From NCBI GenBank assembly GCA_029879725.1, contig JAOUPR010000003.1, forward strand, positions 23,776 to 87,775: 64,000 nt of DNA, written 5' to 3'. Origin of the DNA: Gemmatimonadota bacterium. Lineage in GTDB: Bacteria; Gemmatimonadota; Gemmatimonadetes; Longimicrobiales; Gaopeijiaceae. Under the pieces are notes generated by a model. It had not been told where the DNA came from and ran no database searches. It saw only the letters and a list, made by a program, of their open reading frames with translations. Each line of letters opens with the position of its first letter. The stretch's first letter is position 1. A program made the position numbers and the translations under genes. This document shows positions 7,350 through 15,708 of the stretch, one piece after another.

Positions 7350-8600
7350 GTGAAGGATGCATTCGTAGCGCGTCAACCCATTTTCGACGCACGATACAAC
7401 ATCCACGGATACGAGCTTCTGTACCGTGCCGATCCGGACGCCGACTCCGCGGTCCACGACCGTTCCCACGCCGAGATGTCGTCCAAGGTGATCGTGGACA
7501 GCATCATCGGGATCGGCCTTCCTCGCCTCACCGGTGGCGCCACGGCATACATCAACATCCCGGAAGTGATGCTCCTCGAAGGGATCCCCGAGGTTCTGAA
7601 TCCGAAGGACTTCGTCCTCGAGCTCCTCGAGTCGGTCCGCCCCACGCCCGAGGTCCTCGCGGCGTGTTCGGAGTTGAAGGAGAAGGGGTTCCGGCTGGCC
7701 ATGGACGACTTCGTGTTCCGGCCGGAGTACAGCCCCCTCCTGTCCATGGCGGACGTGGTCAAGGTGGACGTGCTCGACCCGCGCCACGACCTCGCCGCGC
7801 TGGCGAGCACGCTCCAGTCGCACAACGTGACCCTCCTGGCGGAAAAGGTGGAGAACCGGGAGGTCCATGATCGTTGCGAGGCCCTGGGGTTCGAGCTGTT
7901 CCAGGGTTTCCACTACTTCCGCCCGGAGACGATGAAGCGGAAGGACATGGCCGCCGATTCGGTGGCGCTCATCCGCCTCCTGAACCTCATCAAGGACATC
8001 AACGCCACCGACAGACAGGTCGAGGACGCCTTCCGCTCGTCACCGGGACTCACGTACAAGCTCCTCCGCATCGTGAACTCGGCGGCCATGGGGGGACGCG
8101 GGATCGACTCCATCACCCACGCCATGCGCCTTCTCGGGCGGGACCACCTCTATCGCTGGATGTCCCTCCTCCTCCTCACCATGGGAGGCGGCGGCGGCGA
8201 AATGCGCACGGAGATGATCAAGTCGGCCCTCATCCGCGGGCGGATGTGCGAGCTGCTGGGCGATGGAGTGCGAAGCGCTCGGGTGAGAGACGTCCCCGCC
8301 GGGGGCACGCTCTTCCTGGTCGGGCTCTTTTCACACCTGGACGCCCTCATCGGGGTGGACATCGAGGAGATCGTGGACGAACTGGATCTCAGCCAGGACG
8401 TACGCGATGCCCTCCTCCTGTTCACGGGGAAGGCGGGGATCCTGCTGAGGACGGTGCTGGACTACGCGGACGCGGAGTGGGATTCCGCGGAAGGTCACTT
8501 CAGGGAACTGGGGGGAGACGTCTCGGTCCTGTCCGACCTCTACCTCGACTCCCTCACGTGGGCGGGCGACCGGATGAGCTTCCACGAGGTCGACTCCTGA
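7350..8600 (+). CDS. EAL-like/HDOD signalling protein (YuxH/CdgJ type)
   Basis: Cytoplasmic protein (416 aa) with an N-terminal EAL-type domain (about 1-200) and a C-terminal HDOD domain (about 205-400). The EAL signature is altered to GYELLYR, so cyclic-di-GMP hydrolysis is doubtful although N, E, DD, K and Q positions typical of the fold remain (INIPEV, ELLES, MDDF, VKVD, QGFHY). The HDOD half contains LTYKLLRIVNSAAMGG, typical of the family. Relatives with this layout affect motility in Vibrio. GTG start with GGAGAG upstream. It is divergent from fliC and its stop abuts the convergent hybrid kinase, supporting a motility role. Confidence 0.82.
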   Translation: MKDAFVARQPIFDARYNIHGYELLYRADPDADSAVHDRSHAEMSSKVIVDSIIGIGLPRLTGGATAYINIPEVMLLEGIPEVLNPKDFVLELLESVRPTPEVLAACSELKEKGFRLAMDDFVFRPEYSPLLSMADVVKVDVLDPRHDLAALASTLQSHNVTLLAEKVENREVHDRCEALGFELFQGFHYFRPETMKRKDMAADSVALIRLLNLIKDINATDRQVEDAFRSSPGLTYKLLRIVNSAAMGGRGIDSITHAMRLLGRDHLYRWMSLLLLTMGGGGGEMRTEMIKSALIRGRMCELLGDGVRSARVRDVPAGGTLFLVGLFSHLDALIGVDIEEIVDELDLSQDVRDALLLFTGKAGILLRTVLDYADAEWDSAEGHFRELGGDVSVLSDLYLDSLTWAGDRMSFHEVDS

Positions 8601-10490
8601 TCAGAGCCCCTCGACGGCCTCCACCATCTCCTCCAGGTCGAAGGGCTTCCTGATCGAGGGACGCCCGGAGGTCTCGATGAAGCGCTCCTTCTCGGCGGCC
8701 ACGAAGCCACCGGTCATGAAGATGGTCCGCGTCTGCATGTGCGGCGCGACGCCTTCGAGGGACGTGAAGAAGTCCGGCCCGTCGGTCCCGGGCATGTGCA
8801 CGTCCACGATCACGCGGTCGAATTCGTGGCCGTTCACCTGTTTGAGCGCGTCGTCCCCGTCCACTGCTTCGGTGACCCGGTGCCCACGGCGCTCCAGGAA
8901 CCTCCGCACGACGCTACGGAGCGCGGCGTTGTCGTCCACGACGAGCACGTCGAGGCCGCCATCTCCGCGAGACTGGACGGCCACCGCGGCGGGAACACTC
9001 GGCTCCTCTTTGCGAACCTCCGGCAGTACCGCGGGAAACATGAGGGTGTAGCGCGTCCACACCTGGGGACGGCTTTCTACGTGGAAGCGGCCGCCGAACG
9101 ACTCGGCGATCCCCCGTACCACGTCCAACTCGTCCGCTCCGGAGGCATCGCCCATGTCGAAGAGCGGCTCGAAGAAGCGACCGCCCGGATTCCTCGGCAT
9201 CCCGACGCCGTCGTCGGACACCACGCAGTACACCCACCCTCCTTCCTCCCAGGTGCGCACCGTGAGGCTCCCTCCTCCGGGACGCAGAGACCCACGGGCC
9301 GACTGCACGAGCAGGCGGATGGCCCGCAGCACCTCCAGGCGGTCGGCCGGCAACTCCGGCAACTCCGGCCGCAGGAAGGAGAACACGCGCACGCGCTCGG
9401 CCTCCATCTCCTCCCGGTACCGTGCGAGGACTTCGTTCACGACTTCGTTGAGGGTGAAGGAAGATGCGGGCATGCTCTCGGACGCTCCGTCGAGCACGGC
9501 TCTGACCAGGCCATCGGCCTCCTCGATCTCTTCCCGGGATCGCTGGATGTACAGCCGTTCCGCCGCCCCGGCCCGGGCCGGAACCCGCGCGGGCAAAGCC
9601 CGGGACAGGTCGTCCGAGGCATGGGCCACCCTCATGGCCAGGGCCAGGAGATGGGCCGTGGCGTCCGCATAGTCCCGCTCCTGAGCGGGTCGCCGATCCC
9701 TCTGGAACACGATGCGTCCCCCTTCCGCGCCTCCGTCGTCGAGACCGAAGGGCACGGCACCCAGAGAGACGGGGATGGGCTCCGACGCGTCGGGCGGGAA
9801 GGTGTGATCCTCCCACTCCAACACGCCGGAATCCGCCGGGCGGACGGCGGAGACGAGCGCGCCACCGGGAAGGTTGTTCAGCGCCCGCCCGAACGGAGTC
9901 TCGTCGTCCCACCCGGGCACGGAGCGGAACAGCCCGTGCGCGAAGATGACCCGCTCCCAACGGTCCACCACCAGTACGCCGTCGCATCCGCCCGCCTCGT
10001 CCCCGGCGCACCGCTTCATGGCCACCCTCAACGCCGCGGTGGCGGCCAGGAGTTGCAGCCCTTCCAGGGCGTGGCACGCCGCACGCCATTCGTCTTCACC
10101 CACACCCTCGAAGCTGGCGCGATCGACGGACACGGCCAGGCATCCCGCCACGCCCGACTCGGCGAAGAGAGGGAATATCCCCAGCGCGGGAACGGAGGCG
10201 ACGCGCATGGCGGTGCGGAGCTCACGCGATCCGTCCGAGAGCGCCTCCCGGCGCACGAGGATGGGGTGGCCGCTACGCCTCGCCGCCTCGGCGATCTCAC
10301 GCCCGCCGGCGGTGGTCAGCGCCCTGCACACGTCTTCGGGAAGCCCCTCGCGGTGGACCACCTCGATCTCCGGGGGTACGCCCCAGAAGAGCACGGCGGC
10401 CCCGGGATCGCGGCCCAGAATCCTCGTAACGCCCTGAGACGCGGCCGTGATGGCGCTGAACAGGTCGAATCCCACACTCCCTGTAGCCAT
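8601..10490 (-). CDS. Soluble hybrid sensor kinase-like protein with C-terminal receiver
   Basis: No membrane segment is visible in its 629 aa. The first 330 residues look like GAF/PAS-type sensing sequence. A dimerisation-like region is followed by an ATPase-like domain with a good G1 box (DDGVGMP), but the usual asparagine of the N box is missing (IRLLVQSAR). No clear HExxP motif is present; VAHASDDLSRAL is the nearest. The C-terminal receiver is intact (LVVDDNAA, D563 in VIVDVHMPGTDG, K in IRKPF). It starts 1 nt after the motB stop, so it is the third gene of a motA-motB operon. Kinase activity is uncertain. Confidence 0.75.
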   Translation of the reverse strand: MATGSVGFDLFSAITAASQGVTRILGRDPGAAVLFWGVPPEIEVVHREGLPEDVCRALTTAGGREIAEAARRSGHPILVRREALSDGSRELRTAMRVASVPALGIFPLFAESGVAGCLAVSVDRASFEGVGEDEWRAACHALEGLQLLAATAALRVAMKRCAGDEAGGCDGVLVVDRWERVIFAHGLFRSVPGWDDETPFGRALNNLPGGALVSAVRPADSGVLEWEDHTFPPDASEPIPVSLGAVPFGLDDGGAEGGRIVFQRDRRPAQERDYADATAHLLALAMRVAHASDDLSRALPARVPARAGAAERLYIQRSREEIEEADGLVRAVLDGASESMPASSFTLNEVVNEVLARYREEMEAERVRVFSFLRPELPELPADRLEVLRAIRLLVQSARGSLRPGGGSLTVRTWEEGGWVYCVVSDDGVGMPRNPGGRFFEPLFDMGDASGADELDVVRGIAESFGGRFHVESRPQVWTRYTLMFPAVLPEVRKEEPSVPAAVAVQSRGDGGLDVLVVDDNAALRSVVRRFLERRGHRVTEAVDGDDALKQVNGHEFDRVIVDVHMPGTDGPDFFTSLEGVAPHMQTRTIFMTGGFVAAEKERFIETSGRPSIRKPFDLEEMVEAVEGL

Positions 10491-10491
10491 G

Positions 10492-11364
10492 TCAGTCCCC
10501 CTCTCCGGATGTATCGGGAATCGGTTCGCTCGTCCGAAGCTCCGCCCCTAGCTGGTCCGGAGTGACGCCGGGGATCTTCAGTGAGTCGAGTGGTATTTCC
10601 AGGAAGGGCATCAGGAGGGAGATCCGGCGATTCCGCGGATCCCTCGGTGCATCTTCCACCTTCAATTGACGATCGGCATATCCCCGCACTTCCATGAGCC
10701 GCTGGATGGGGAGGCCGTTCCGGACCAGGACCCGGCGGGCCGCGTTGGCGCGGTCCACGGAGAGCTCCCAGTTGGAGTACTCGACGCCGGGAAAGGCCAG
10801 CGCATCGGTGTGTCCCTCCAGGATCACGTCACCGGGAACACGCCCCAGCTGCGACCCCACGACCTGAAGGACCTGGCGCAACGCCGGAGTGAGATCCGCC
10901 GACGACTTCTCGAAGAAGGTGGCCCCCTGCCCCGTTTCCATGAACTCGATGCGGAGGCCGTCCTGGGTGATCACCATCTCCACGTTGGCGTCGGCATGGT
11001 CGAGGAGTCCGCTTTCCTCGATGCGCCGCTCGATCTCCTCGATGACCTCCTGGAACTGACGCTCCTGCTGCTGCCTGTTGAGGATGATGGACTGGTTGTC
11101 CGCGAGGTTCACGATGAAGTTCCCCGCGGACATGGGGTTCCTCCCACCGGAAAAGGCCCGCTTGAAGCCCACCGGGTTCTGGAAGTACCCCTGCACCATG
11201 TCCTTCACGCCCTGGTCCATCCCCATGATCCACATCACCAGGAAGAACGCCATCATGGCGGTGACGAAGTCCGCGTACGCGACCTTCCACGACCCTCCGT
11301 GGTGCGCGTGATGGGCCTTCTTCTTCTTCTTGACGATGATGATCCGTCCGCCGTGATCGCTCAT
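10492..11364 (-). CDS. motB: Flagellar stator protein MotB
   Basis: Inner-membrane stator subunit (290 aa) that anchors the motor to peptidoglycan. A Lys/His-rich cytoplasmic start is followed by one membrane helix with VAYADFVTAMMAFFLVMWI, where D32 is the ion-carrying aspartate. The C-terminal half is an OmpA-like peptidoglycan-binding domain (VILEGHTDA at about 180-188, then NWELSVDRANAARRVL). The start overlaps the motA stop by 4 nt. Confidence 0.96.
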   Translation of the reverse strand: MSDHGGRIIIVKKKKKAHHAHHGGSWKVAYADFVTAMMAFFLVMWIMGMDQGVKDMVQGYFQNPVGFKRAFSGGRNPMSAGNFIVNLADNQSIILNRQQQERQFQEVIEEIERRIEESGLLDHADANVEMVITQDGLRIEFMETGQGATFFEKSSADLTPALRQVLQVVGSQLGRVPGDVILEGHTDALAFPGVEYSNWELSVDRANAARRVLVRNGLPIQRLMEVRGYADRQLKVEDAPRDPRNRRISLLMPFLEIPLDSLKIPGVTPDQLGAELRTSEPIPDTSGEGD

Positions 11365-12296
11365 GAGTCCCTTCCTCTGCGGCGGGTCATCTCCTCCAAC
11401 TCGGAGAAGGACGGCCTGTCTTCGGGCTCGATGTTGCGGCGAGCGAACTCCACGGAAGTGATGGGGGGGTCTCCCCGCGCGAAGGACAGGAGCGCCGTGC
11501 GGATGGTGGCCATGTAACGCTCCTCGGAGGAGACCCTTCCCTGGATGGACGTGGCCATGGGTCCGAGGACCCCGTACGCGAGGAGGATCCCCACGAAGGT
11601 CCCCACCAGGGCGGCCGCCACGCTCTCACCCACCGCCTCGGGCGATCCGCCGATCTTCCCCATGGTGATGATCACGCCGAGCACCGCGGCGACGATGCCG
11701 AACCCGGGCATGGCGTCGCCCACGGTGGCCAGCGCGGTGGGCACCTGCATGGCCTCGTGGTGGTGCTGCTCCAGATCCAGTTCCAGGATCTCGGCGAGGT
11801 GATGGTCATCCACGGCTCCGGTGAGAAGCACCTTCATGGTGTCGGCGAGGAACGCGACGGCATGGTGGTTGCCGTGGAAGCTCGGATATTGCTTGAACAG
11901 CTCGCTGTCCTGGGGATTCTCCACGTGGGACTCGATCCCCACCAGCCCGTCCTTGCGTGCGGCGTAGAAGATGTCGTAGAGGACCTGGAGAAGCTCCCTG
12001 AACGCCTCGCGACCGTACGGACTGGGCTTCAGCAGGCCCATCGTGTGGGTGAAGATCCCCTTCACCACCGATGGCTTGTTCCCCACAAGGAGGGCACCGA
12101 ATCCGGCGCCCCCGATTATGATGAACTCGTTCACCTGCATGAGGACGGCAAGCTCTCCGTGATGCATCACGTATCCCGTGACGATACTCCCGAAGACGAT
12201 GCCCAATCCGACGATGAGGAACACAGCGGTACCCTTGTCCGGCTTCCATGCCGTAGTGGAGACCAGGCTCGACAACCCGTCTCCGATTGATTCCAT
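11361..12296 (-). CDS. motA: Flagellar stator protein MotA
   Basis: Four-helix inner-membrane stator subunit (311 aa). LIVGLGIVFGSIVTGYVMHHGELAVLMQVNEFIIIGGAGFGALL is the first two membrane segments and PGFGIVAAVLGVIITMGKI begins the second pair. The cytoplasmic loop between them carries the charged residues that contact FliG. Translationally coupled to motB. A lone GACGATAC (12316-12309), one mismatch from the -10 of the other FliA promoters, lies about 13 nt upstream, but no -35 TAA is at the right distance, so FliA control is only possible. Confidence 0.95.
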   Translation of the reverse strand: MESIGDGLSSLVSTTAWKPDKGTAVFLIVGLGIVFGSIVTGYVMHHGELAVLMQVNEFIIIGGAGFGALLVGNKPSVVKGIFTHTMGLLKPSPYGREAFRELLQVLYDIFYAARKDGLVGIESHVENPQDSELFKQYPSFHGNHHAVAFLADTMKVLLTGAVDDHHLAEILELDLEQHHHEAMQVPTALATVGDAMPGFGIVAAVLGVIITMGKIGGSPEAVGESVAAALVGTFVGILLAYGVLGPMATSIQGRVSSEERYMATIRTALLSFARGDPPITSVEFARRNIEPEDRPSFSELEEMTRRRGRDS

Positions 12297-12347
12297 TCCG
12301 TGACCACAGTATCGTCCGAGCCGACGGAAACTGGAGCCCCCCGAGCC

Positions 12348-13025
12348 ATGTCAGACCAGACCTATCCTCCCACGGCGCACACGGGTGCCGAGACGGAAAT
12401 CGCGTCCCTCCTGGCCCAGGCCGGTTGGCTCGCAGCCGCGGATCAGATCGTTTCGGGGGTCTCCCACGACCTCAACGGGCGCATCGGCTCCCTCATGGGC
12501 CTCCTGGACCTCCTCAGCCACGGAGACGGAGACGACCTTCCCGTGATGTCCTTCCTGGAAGAGGAGGTACATCGTCTCGAGGGATCGGTGGAGTTGCTGC
12601 GCATGATCCGCGGGCCCCTCACCGCCGACCCCGAGCCGCTCCCCGCGGAAGCCGTCGGCGAACGCATTCTGAAGCTCCACGAGCGCCGCCGTGGGTTCGA
12701 ACGCCAGGAGACCGTACTGGCGATGGAGGAGGCCCTCCCCCCTGTCCTGGTGAACTGGTCCCGGTTCGGGCGGACCCTGGTCCTCCTCGTGGGCATGGTG
12801 GGAGCGGGCGTCCTCGACGGAGACGATCGCAGACTGACCATCTCCTTCACGGGCTCACCCGACCAACTCACGATCCGGATCGGTCCATTGGCGGGGAAGG
12901 CGGAGCTTTGTCTCGATGCGCTCCGTCAGGTCGCCGCCCTGGACGGCGCCACCATCACGCCGGTGGGGGACGAAGCCGTGGAGGTCTCCCTCCCGTCCCT
13001 TACCCGGGCCCGGGCCGCCGTCTGA
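12348..13025 (+). CDS. Small histidine-kinase-like phosphotransfer protein
   Basis: The protein (225 aa from the ATG at 12348; a GTG at 12300 would add 16 residues and leave only 3 nt to motA) contains VSGVSHDLNGRIGSLMGLLDLL, which has the histidine and surrounding pattern of the kinase dimerisation domain. The C-terminal half is shaped like a shortened ATPase domain but lacks recognisable N and G boxes. Such proteins may act as histidine phosphotransferases or as kinase pseudo-domains. It is divergent from motA and convergent with csrA, so a flagellar signalling role is likely but untested. Confidence 0.55.
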   Translation: MSDQTYPPTAHTGAETEIASLLAQAGWLAAADQIVSGVSHDLNGRIGSLMGLLDLLSHGDGDDLPVMSFLEEEVHRLEGSVELLRMIRGPLTADPEPLPAEAVGERILKLHERRRGFERQETVLAMEEALPPVLVNWSRFGRTLVLLVGMVGAGVLDGDDRRLTISFTGSPDQLTIRIGPLAGKAELCLDALRQVAALDGATITPVGDEAVEVSLPSLTRARAAV

Positions 13026-13047
13026 TACCCGCTGGGGCCCGGCGCGG

Positions 13048-13320
13048 TCAGGCCTTTTCCGCGCCGTCCTCGCCCGAATCCTCGTCCGTGTCGGCCTTTC
13101 TGGGCTGGAGCGATTCAAGCCACTGACGATCATCCGAAGTGGCACCCGCGCGCACGTTCTCTTCGGCGATGCGGTGGACGATCTCTTCCCGGACGATCCC
13201 CACGGAGGTGGGTGCTTCGATCCCCAACCGCACGCCCCCGTTGTCGCTGGCGAGAACCACGATGCGGATCCCACCATCGATGAGGATCGCTTCGCCCGTC
13301 TTTCGGCTGAGGATGAGCAT
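13048..13320 (-). CDS. csrA: Translational regulator CsrA with acidic C-terminal tail
   Basis: RNA-binding dimer that blocks translation by binding GGA hairpins. The core (1-58) is canonical: MLILSRKTGEAILID, and V43-R44-E45 in VGIVREEI, where R44 is the main RNA contact. The protein is 90 aa rather than about 60-70; residues 59-90 are an acidic tail (DTDEDSGEDGAE). It lies 94 nt after flgK in the same direction and may be the last gene of the fliA operon. Its likely antagonist FliW is encoded at 44611-45096 and its likely target is the fliC leader. Confidence 0.93.
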   Translation of the reverse strand: MLILSRKTGEAILIDGGIRIVVLASDNGGVRLGIEAPTSVGIVREEIVHRIAEENVRAGATSDDRQWLESLQPRKADTDEDSGEDGAEKA

Positions 13321-13414
13321 GGAGCGGAATGGTCGGGGGCCGCACCGTGGATGGGCAACTCCCGACCCAGGGCCTCGGCCTGTAGGCAGAAGGATGCGGC
13401 GGGCCCGACGAACG

Positions 13415-14791
13415 CTACATGTTGATCAGCGACTGCAGCATCTCGTCCACGGCCGTGACGACCTTTGCCGCCGCCTGGTATGCCGTCTGGTACTGGATCA
13501 TGCTCACCAGTTCTTCGTCGATGGACACACCACTGATACTCATGCGACGGATGTCCGCCTGCTCGGCCAGCGCCCTGTGGACACCGACCGCATCCTGGGA
13601 AGAACGTACCGCCGAACCGACGTCGGACACCAGCCCCCTGAAATGCCCGCCCAGCGTCTTCCCCAGGGAGCCGATGGAGACGTCCCTGAGCGCGGCCAGG
13701 GAGAGCGCCACGTCGTTGGCCCCTGCGCGGTAACCGCCCAGCCCGTCCGGCGTACCGGCCGCGATGGCATCCGCGTCCGCCGCGACCTCCGCGGAGAGGG
13801 CGATGGTATCGGCCGTGAGGCCGGCGGGGTCGAAGAAGTCGATCCCCGTTCCACCCAGGGGATTGGTCCCCGTGACGTGGATGGCGTTGACCTCCGTCAC
13901 CAACGCGTTGGCGAGTTCGTCCAGGGTGGCGCGGATGGCCGGAATGTCCTGGTTCAACACCTCCAGCATCCCCCCCACCGATCCGCCCAGGTCGGGAAGC
14001 ATCCCCGGCCGGCCCTGGATCGCCAGCCCCACCGTCCCGCCCGAGGTGCGGATCTCGAGGGGGACGCTCACGACTCCGTCGGCGATGTGGTACCCCGACG
14101 CGGTGACACCCACCGACCCGTCGTCCTGGGGATGCACCTGGATGGGGATGAGCGTGGCGAGCTCGTCGAGGGCCCGGTTCCGCTGATCCCGTAGATCGCC
14201 GGCGGTGTCTCCCGCCGACTCCATGCTCACGATCTGCCGGTTGATGGAGGCGATGTCCTCCGTCAGTGCGTTGATCCTGTCCACGGACGCGTCGAGGCGG
14301 ACCTCGACCTCCTGCCGGATCTGATCCAGCCCGCTCACGAAGTCGTTGAACTGGGTCACGATCTGGGACGCGCGCTGACGCACCACCGTCCGGGCGGTCC
14401 CGTCGGTGGGGTTGGTCGCGAGATCACCGAGAGCGGAGAAGAACTGGTCGAGCGTGGCGGACAACCCGAGGTCGGAAGGCTCTCCGAACATCCCTTCCAC
14501 CCGGCCGAGAATGTCGGATCGGGCCTGCTCACCGGCGGAGTACGCGACCTCCCTCCGGAAGGTGTTGTCCAGGAGGAGGTCGCGAGACTGCTGCACGTCC
14601 TCCGCCCGCACACCCGTTCCGAACACCCCGTAGGTGAGGTGGATGGGCGGGCCGGACTCCATGACGAGGCGCTGGCGGGTGTACCCCTCGGTGCTGGCGT
14701 TGGCGATGTTGTGCGACGTCACGTTCAGGGCCAGCTGACTCGTGCGCAGCCCCGACGTCGCGATTGAAAGAACGCTTCCGAGTGTAGGCAT
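13415..14791 (-). CDS. flgK: Hook-filament junction protein FlgK
   Basis: First of the two junction proteins between hook and filament (458 aa), exported by the flagellar system. The start has the rod/hook-family pattern SGLRTSQLALNVTSHNIANASTEGYTRQR and the C-terminus has the paired helix with ELVSMIQYQTAYQAAAKVV and MLQSLINM. It starts 4 nt after flgN, its presumed chaperone gene, ends. Confidence 0.95.
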   Translation of the reverse strand: MPTLGSVLSIATSGLRTSQLALNVTSHNIANASTEGYTRQRLVMESGPPIHLTYGVFGTGVRAEDVQQSRDLLLDNTFRREVAYSAGEQARSDILGRVEGMFGEPSDLGLSATLDQFFSALGDLATNPTDGTARTVVRQRASQIVTQFNDFVSGLDQIRQEVEVRLDASVDRINALTEDIASINRQIVSMESAGDTAGDLRDQRNRALDELATLIPIQVHPQDDGSVGVTASGYHIADGVVSVPLEIRTSGGTVGLAIQGRPGMLPDLGGSVGGMLEVLNQDIPAIRATLDELANALVTEVNAIHVTGTNPLGGTGIDFFDPAGLTADTIALSAEVAADADAIAAGTPDGLGGYRAGANDVALSLAALRDVSIGSLGKTLGGHFRGLVSDVGSAVRSSQDAVGVHRALAEQADIRRMSISGVSIDEELVSMIQYQTAYQAAAKVVTAVDEMLQSLINM

Positions 14792-14794
14792 CGT

Positions 14795-15340
14795 TCACAC
14801 CTGCCGATTGATGAGGACACCGCTTCCGCCGGCCATGTCCTGGGTACCGTTGTTCACCTGCCCCCGACCGTACGTCTGCCCGGCCCGCGGGGTCGCGCCC
14901 ACCAGGGCCCGGATGAGCTGATCACCTGCCGTGATGGCCCCCTGGAGCACCCGACGATTCAGGTCCAGCTCCCGCGCCAGCGTCTGCGCCGCTTCGTGGA
15001 GCTCGTCCCTCGCCCTGCGCACCGACTCGGTCATCCCCATCCCGAGGGCGGTGTCCAGCTCGGCGAGAGGCAACTCCTCGTTCCCCACCATCAGGTGGAG
15101 CAGGCTCTTTCTCCTTCGCTTCGCCTGCGCCAGCGTCAACAGGATCCGTTGCGCGGCGTAGACCGAATCGTCCACGGATCCCAGGTCGTCCTGGCCCACC
15201 GCGGTGCGCTGACGCTCCAGCACCCGCTCGAGCTCGCGGAGGAGGCGGGTCTCCGACCCGAACGCCTCCGCGAGGGTCTCCACCCGGCCCGAAACCGCCG
15301 TGGGCACTCCCAGGGGAAGAGGCGTGGACTGCACCGTCAC
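14795..15340 (-). CDS. flgN: FlgN-type export chaperone
   Basis: Helical cytoplasmic protein (181 aa) expected to escort FlgK and FlgL to the export gate. The region ETRLLRELERVLERQRTAVGQDDLGSVDDSVYAAQRIL (about 30-67), and a second long helix with DLNRRVLQGAI, follow the FlgN family pattern. It overlaps the end of flgJ and immediately precedes flgK. A GCCGATAC at 15366-15359 lies just before its ATG but lacks a -35 partner, so separate FliA control is possible only. Confidence 0.8.
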   Translation of the reverse strand: MTVQSTPLPLGVPTAVSGRVETLAEAFGSETRLLRELERVLERQRTAVGQDDLGSVDDSVYAAQRILLTLAQAKRRRKSLLHLMVGNEELPLAELDTALGMGMTESVRRARDELHEAAQTLARELDLNRRVLQGAITAGDQLIRALVGATPRAGQTYGRGQVNNGTQDMAGGSGVLINRQV

Positions 15341-15708
15341 ACCTCCCCTGAACCGGAAGTATCGGCACCGGGCATCGCCGGGACGACCTGAGCGGCCTCC
15401 GCCAGGCCCATGTTCCGGGCGAAGTGGCGGTACAACGCCGAGCCGATCCCCCGCTCGCTCTGCTGCGCGGCCGCGTCGGCGATGTGCTGGTCCATGAGGC
15501 TCTGGAACATGTCCTCTCCGGCCCCGCCGGAAAGGGCACCTCCTTCGGGAACGGTCTCTCGCATGGCCTTGAAGATCTCCTGGTAGAAGGTCCCTTCCAT
15601 GAGGTCGGCGGCGGCACGGAGCCGAGCCTCCTTCCCCTGGATGCGCCCGTTCTTCAGTGCCTCGAAGGCATCGATTCGGCCCATGGGACCCGTTCCGTCC
15701 ACGCTCAT
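15337..15708 (-). CDS. flgJ: FlgJ rod-scaffold domain protein (no muramidase domain)
   Basis: At 123 aa it corresponds only to the N-terminal rod-binding half of enteric FlgJ. AAADLMEGTFYQEIFKAMRETVPEGG and MFQSLMDQHIADAAAQQSERGIG match that domain (family: rod-binding protein). The C-terminal peptidoglycan hydrolase half of enteric FlgJ is absent, so another enzyme must open the wall for the rod; FliK in this locus carries a candidate domain. Overlaps flgI by 4 nt. Confidence 0.88.
   Translation of the reverse strand: MSVDGTGPMGRIDAFEALKNGRIQGKEARLRAAADLMEGTFYQEIFKAMRETVPEGGALSGGAGEDMFQSLMDQHIADAAAQQSERGIGSALYRHFARNMGLAEAAQVVPAMPGADTSGSGEV

Noticed and set aside
10511..10518. CCCGATAC on the minus strand before the motB-linked hybrid kinase, as a FliA promoter
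   Set aside because: No -35 TAA-like box at 16 nt, it lies within motB coding sequence, and the kinase gene is 1 nt from motB, so operon transcription explains its expression.
12309..12316. GACGATAC upstream of motA as a FliA promoter
   Set aside because: The -10 has a mismatch in the CCGATA core and there is no -35 match; kept only as a remark in the motA entry.
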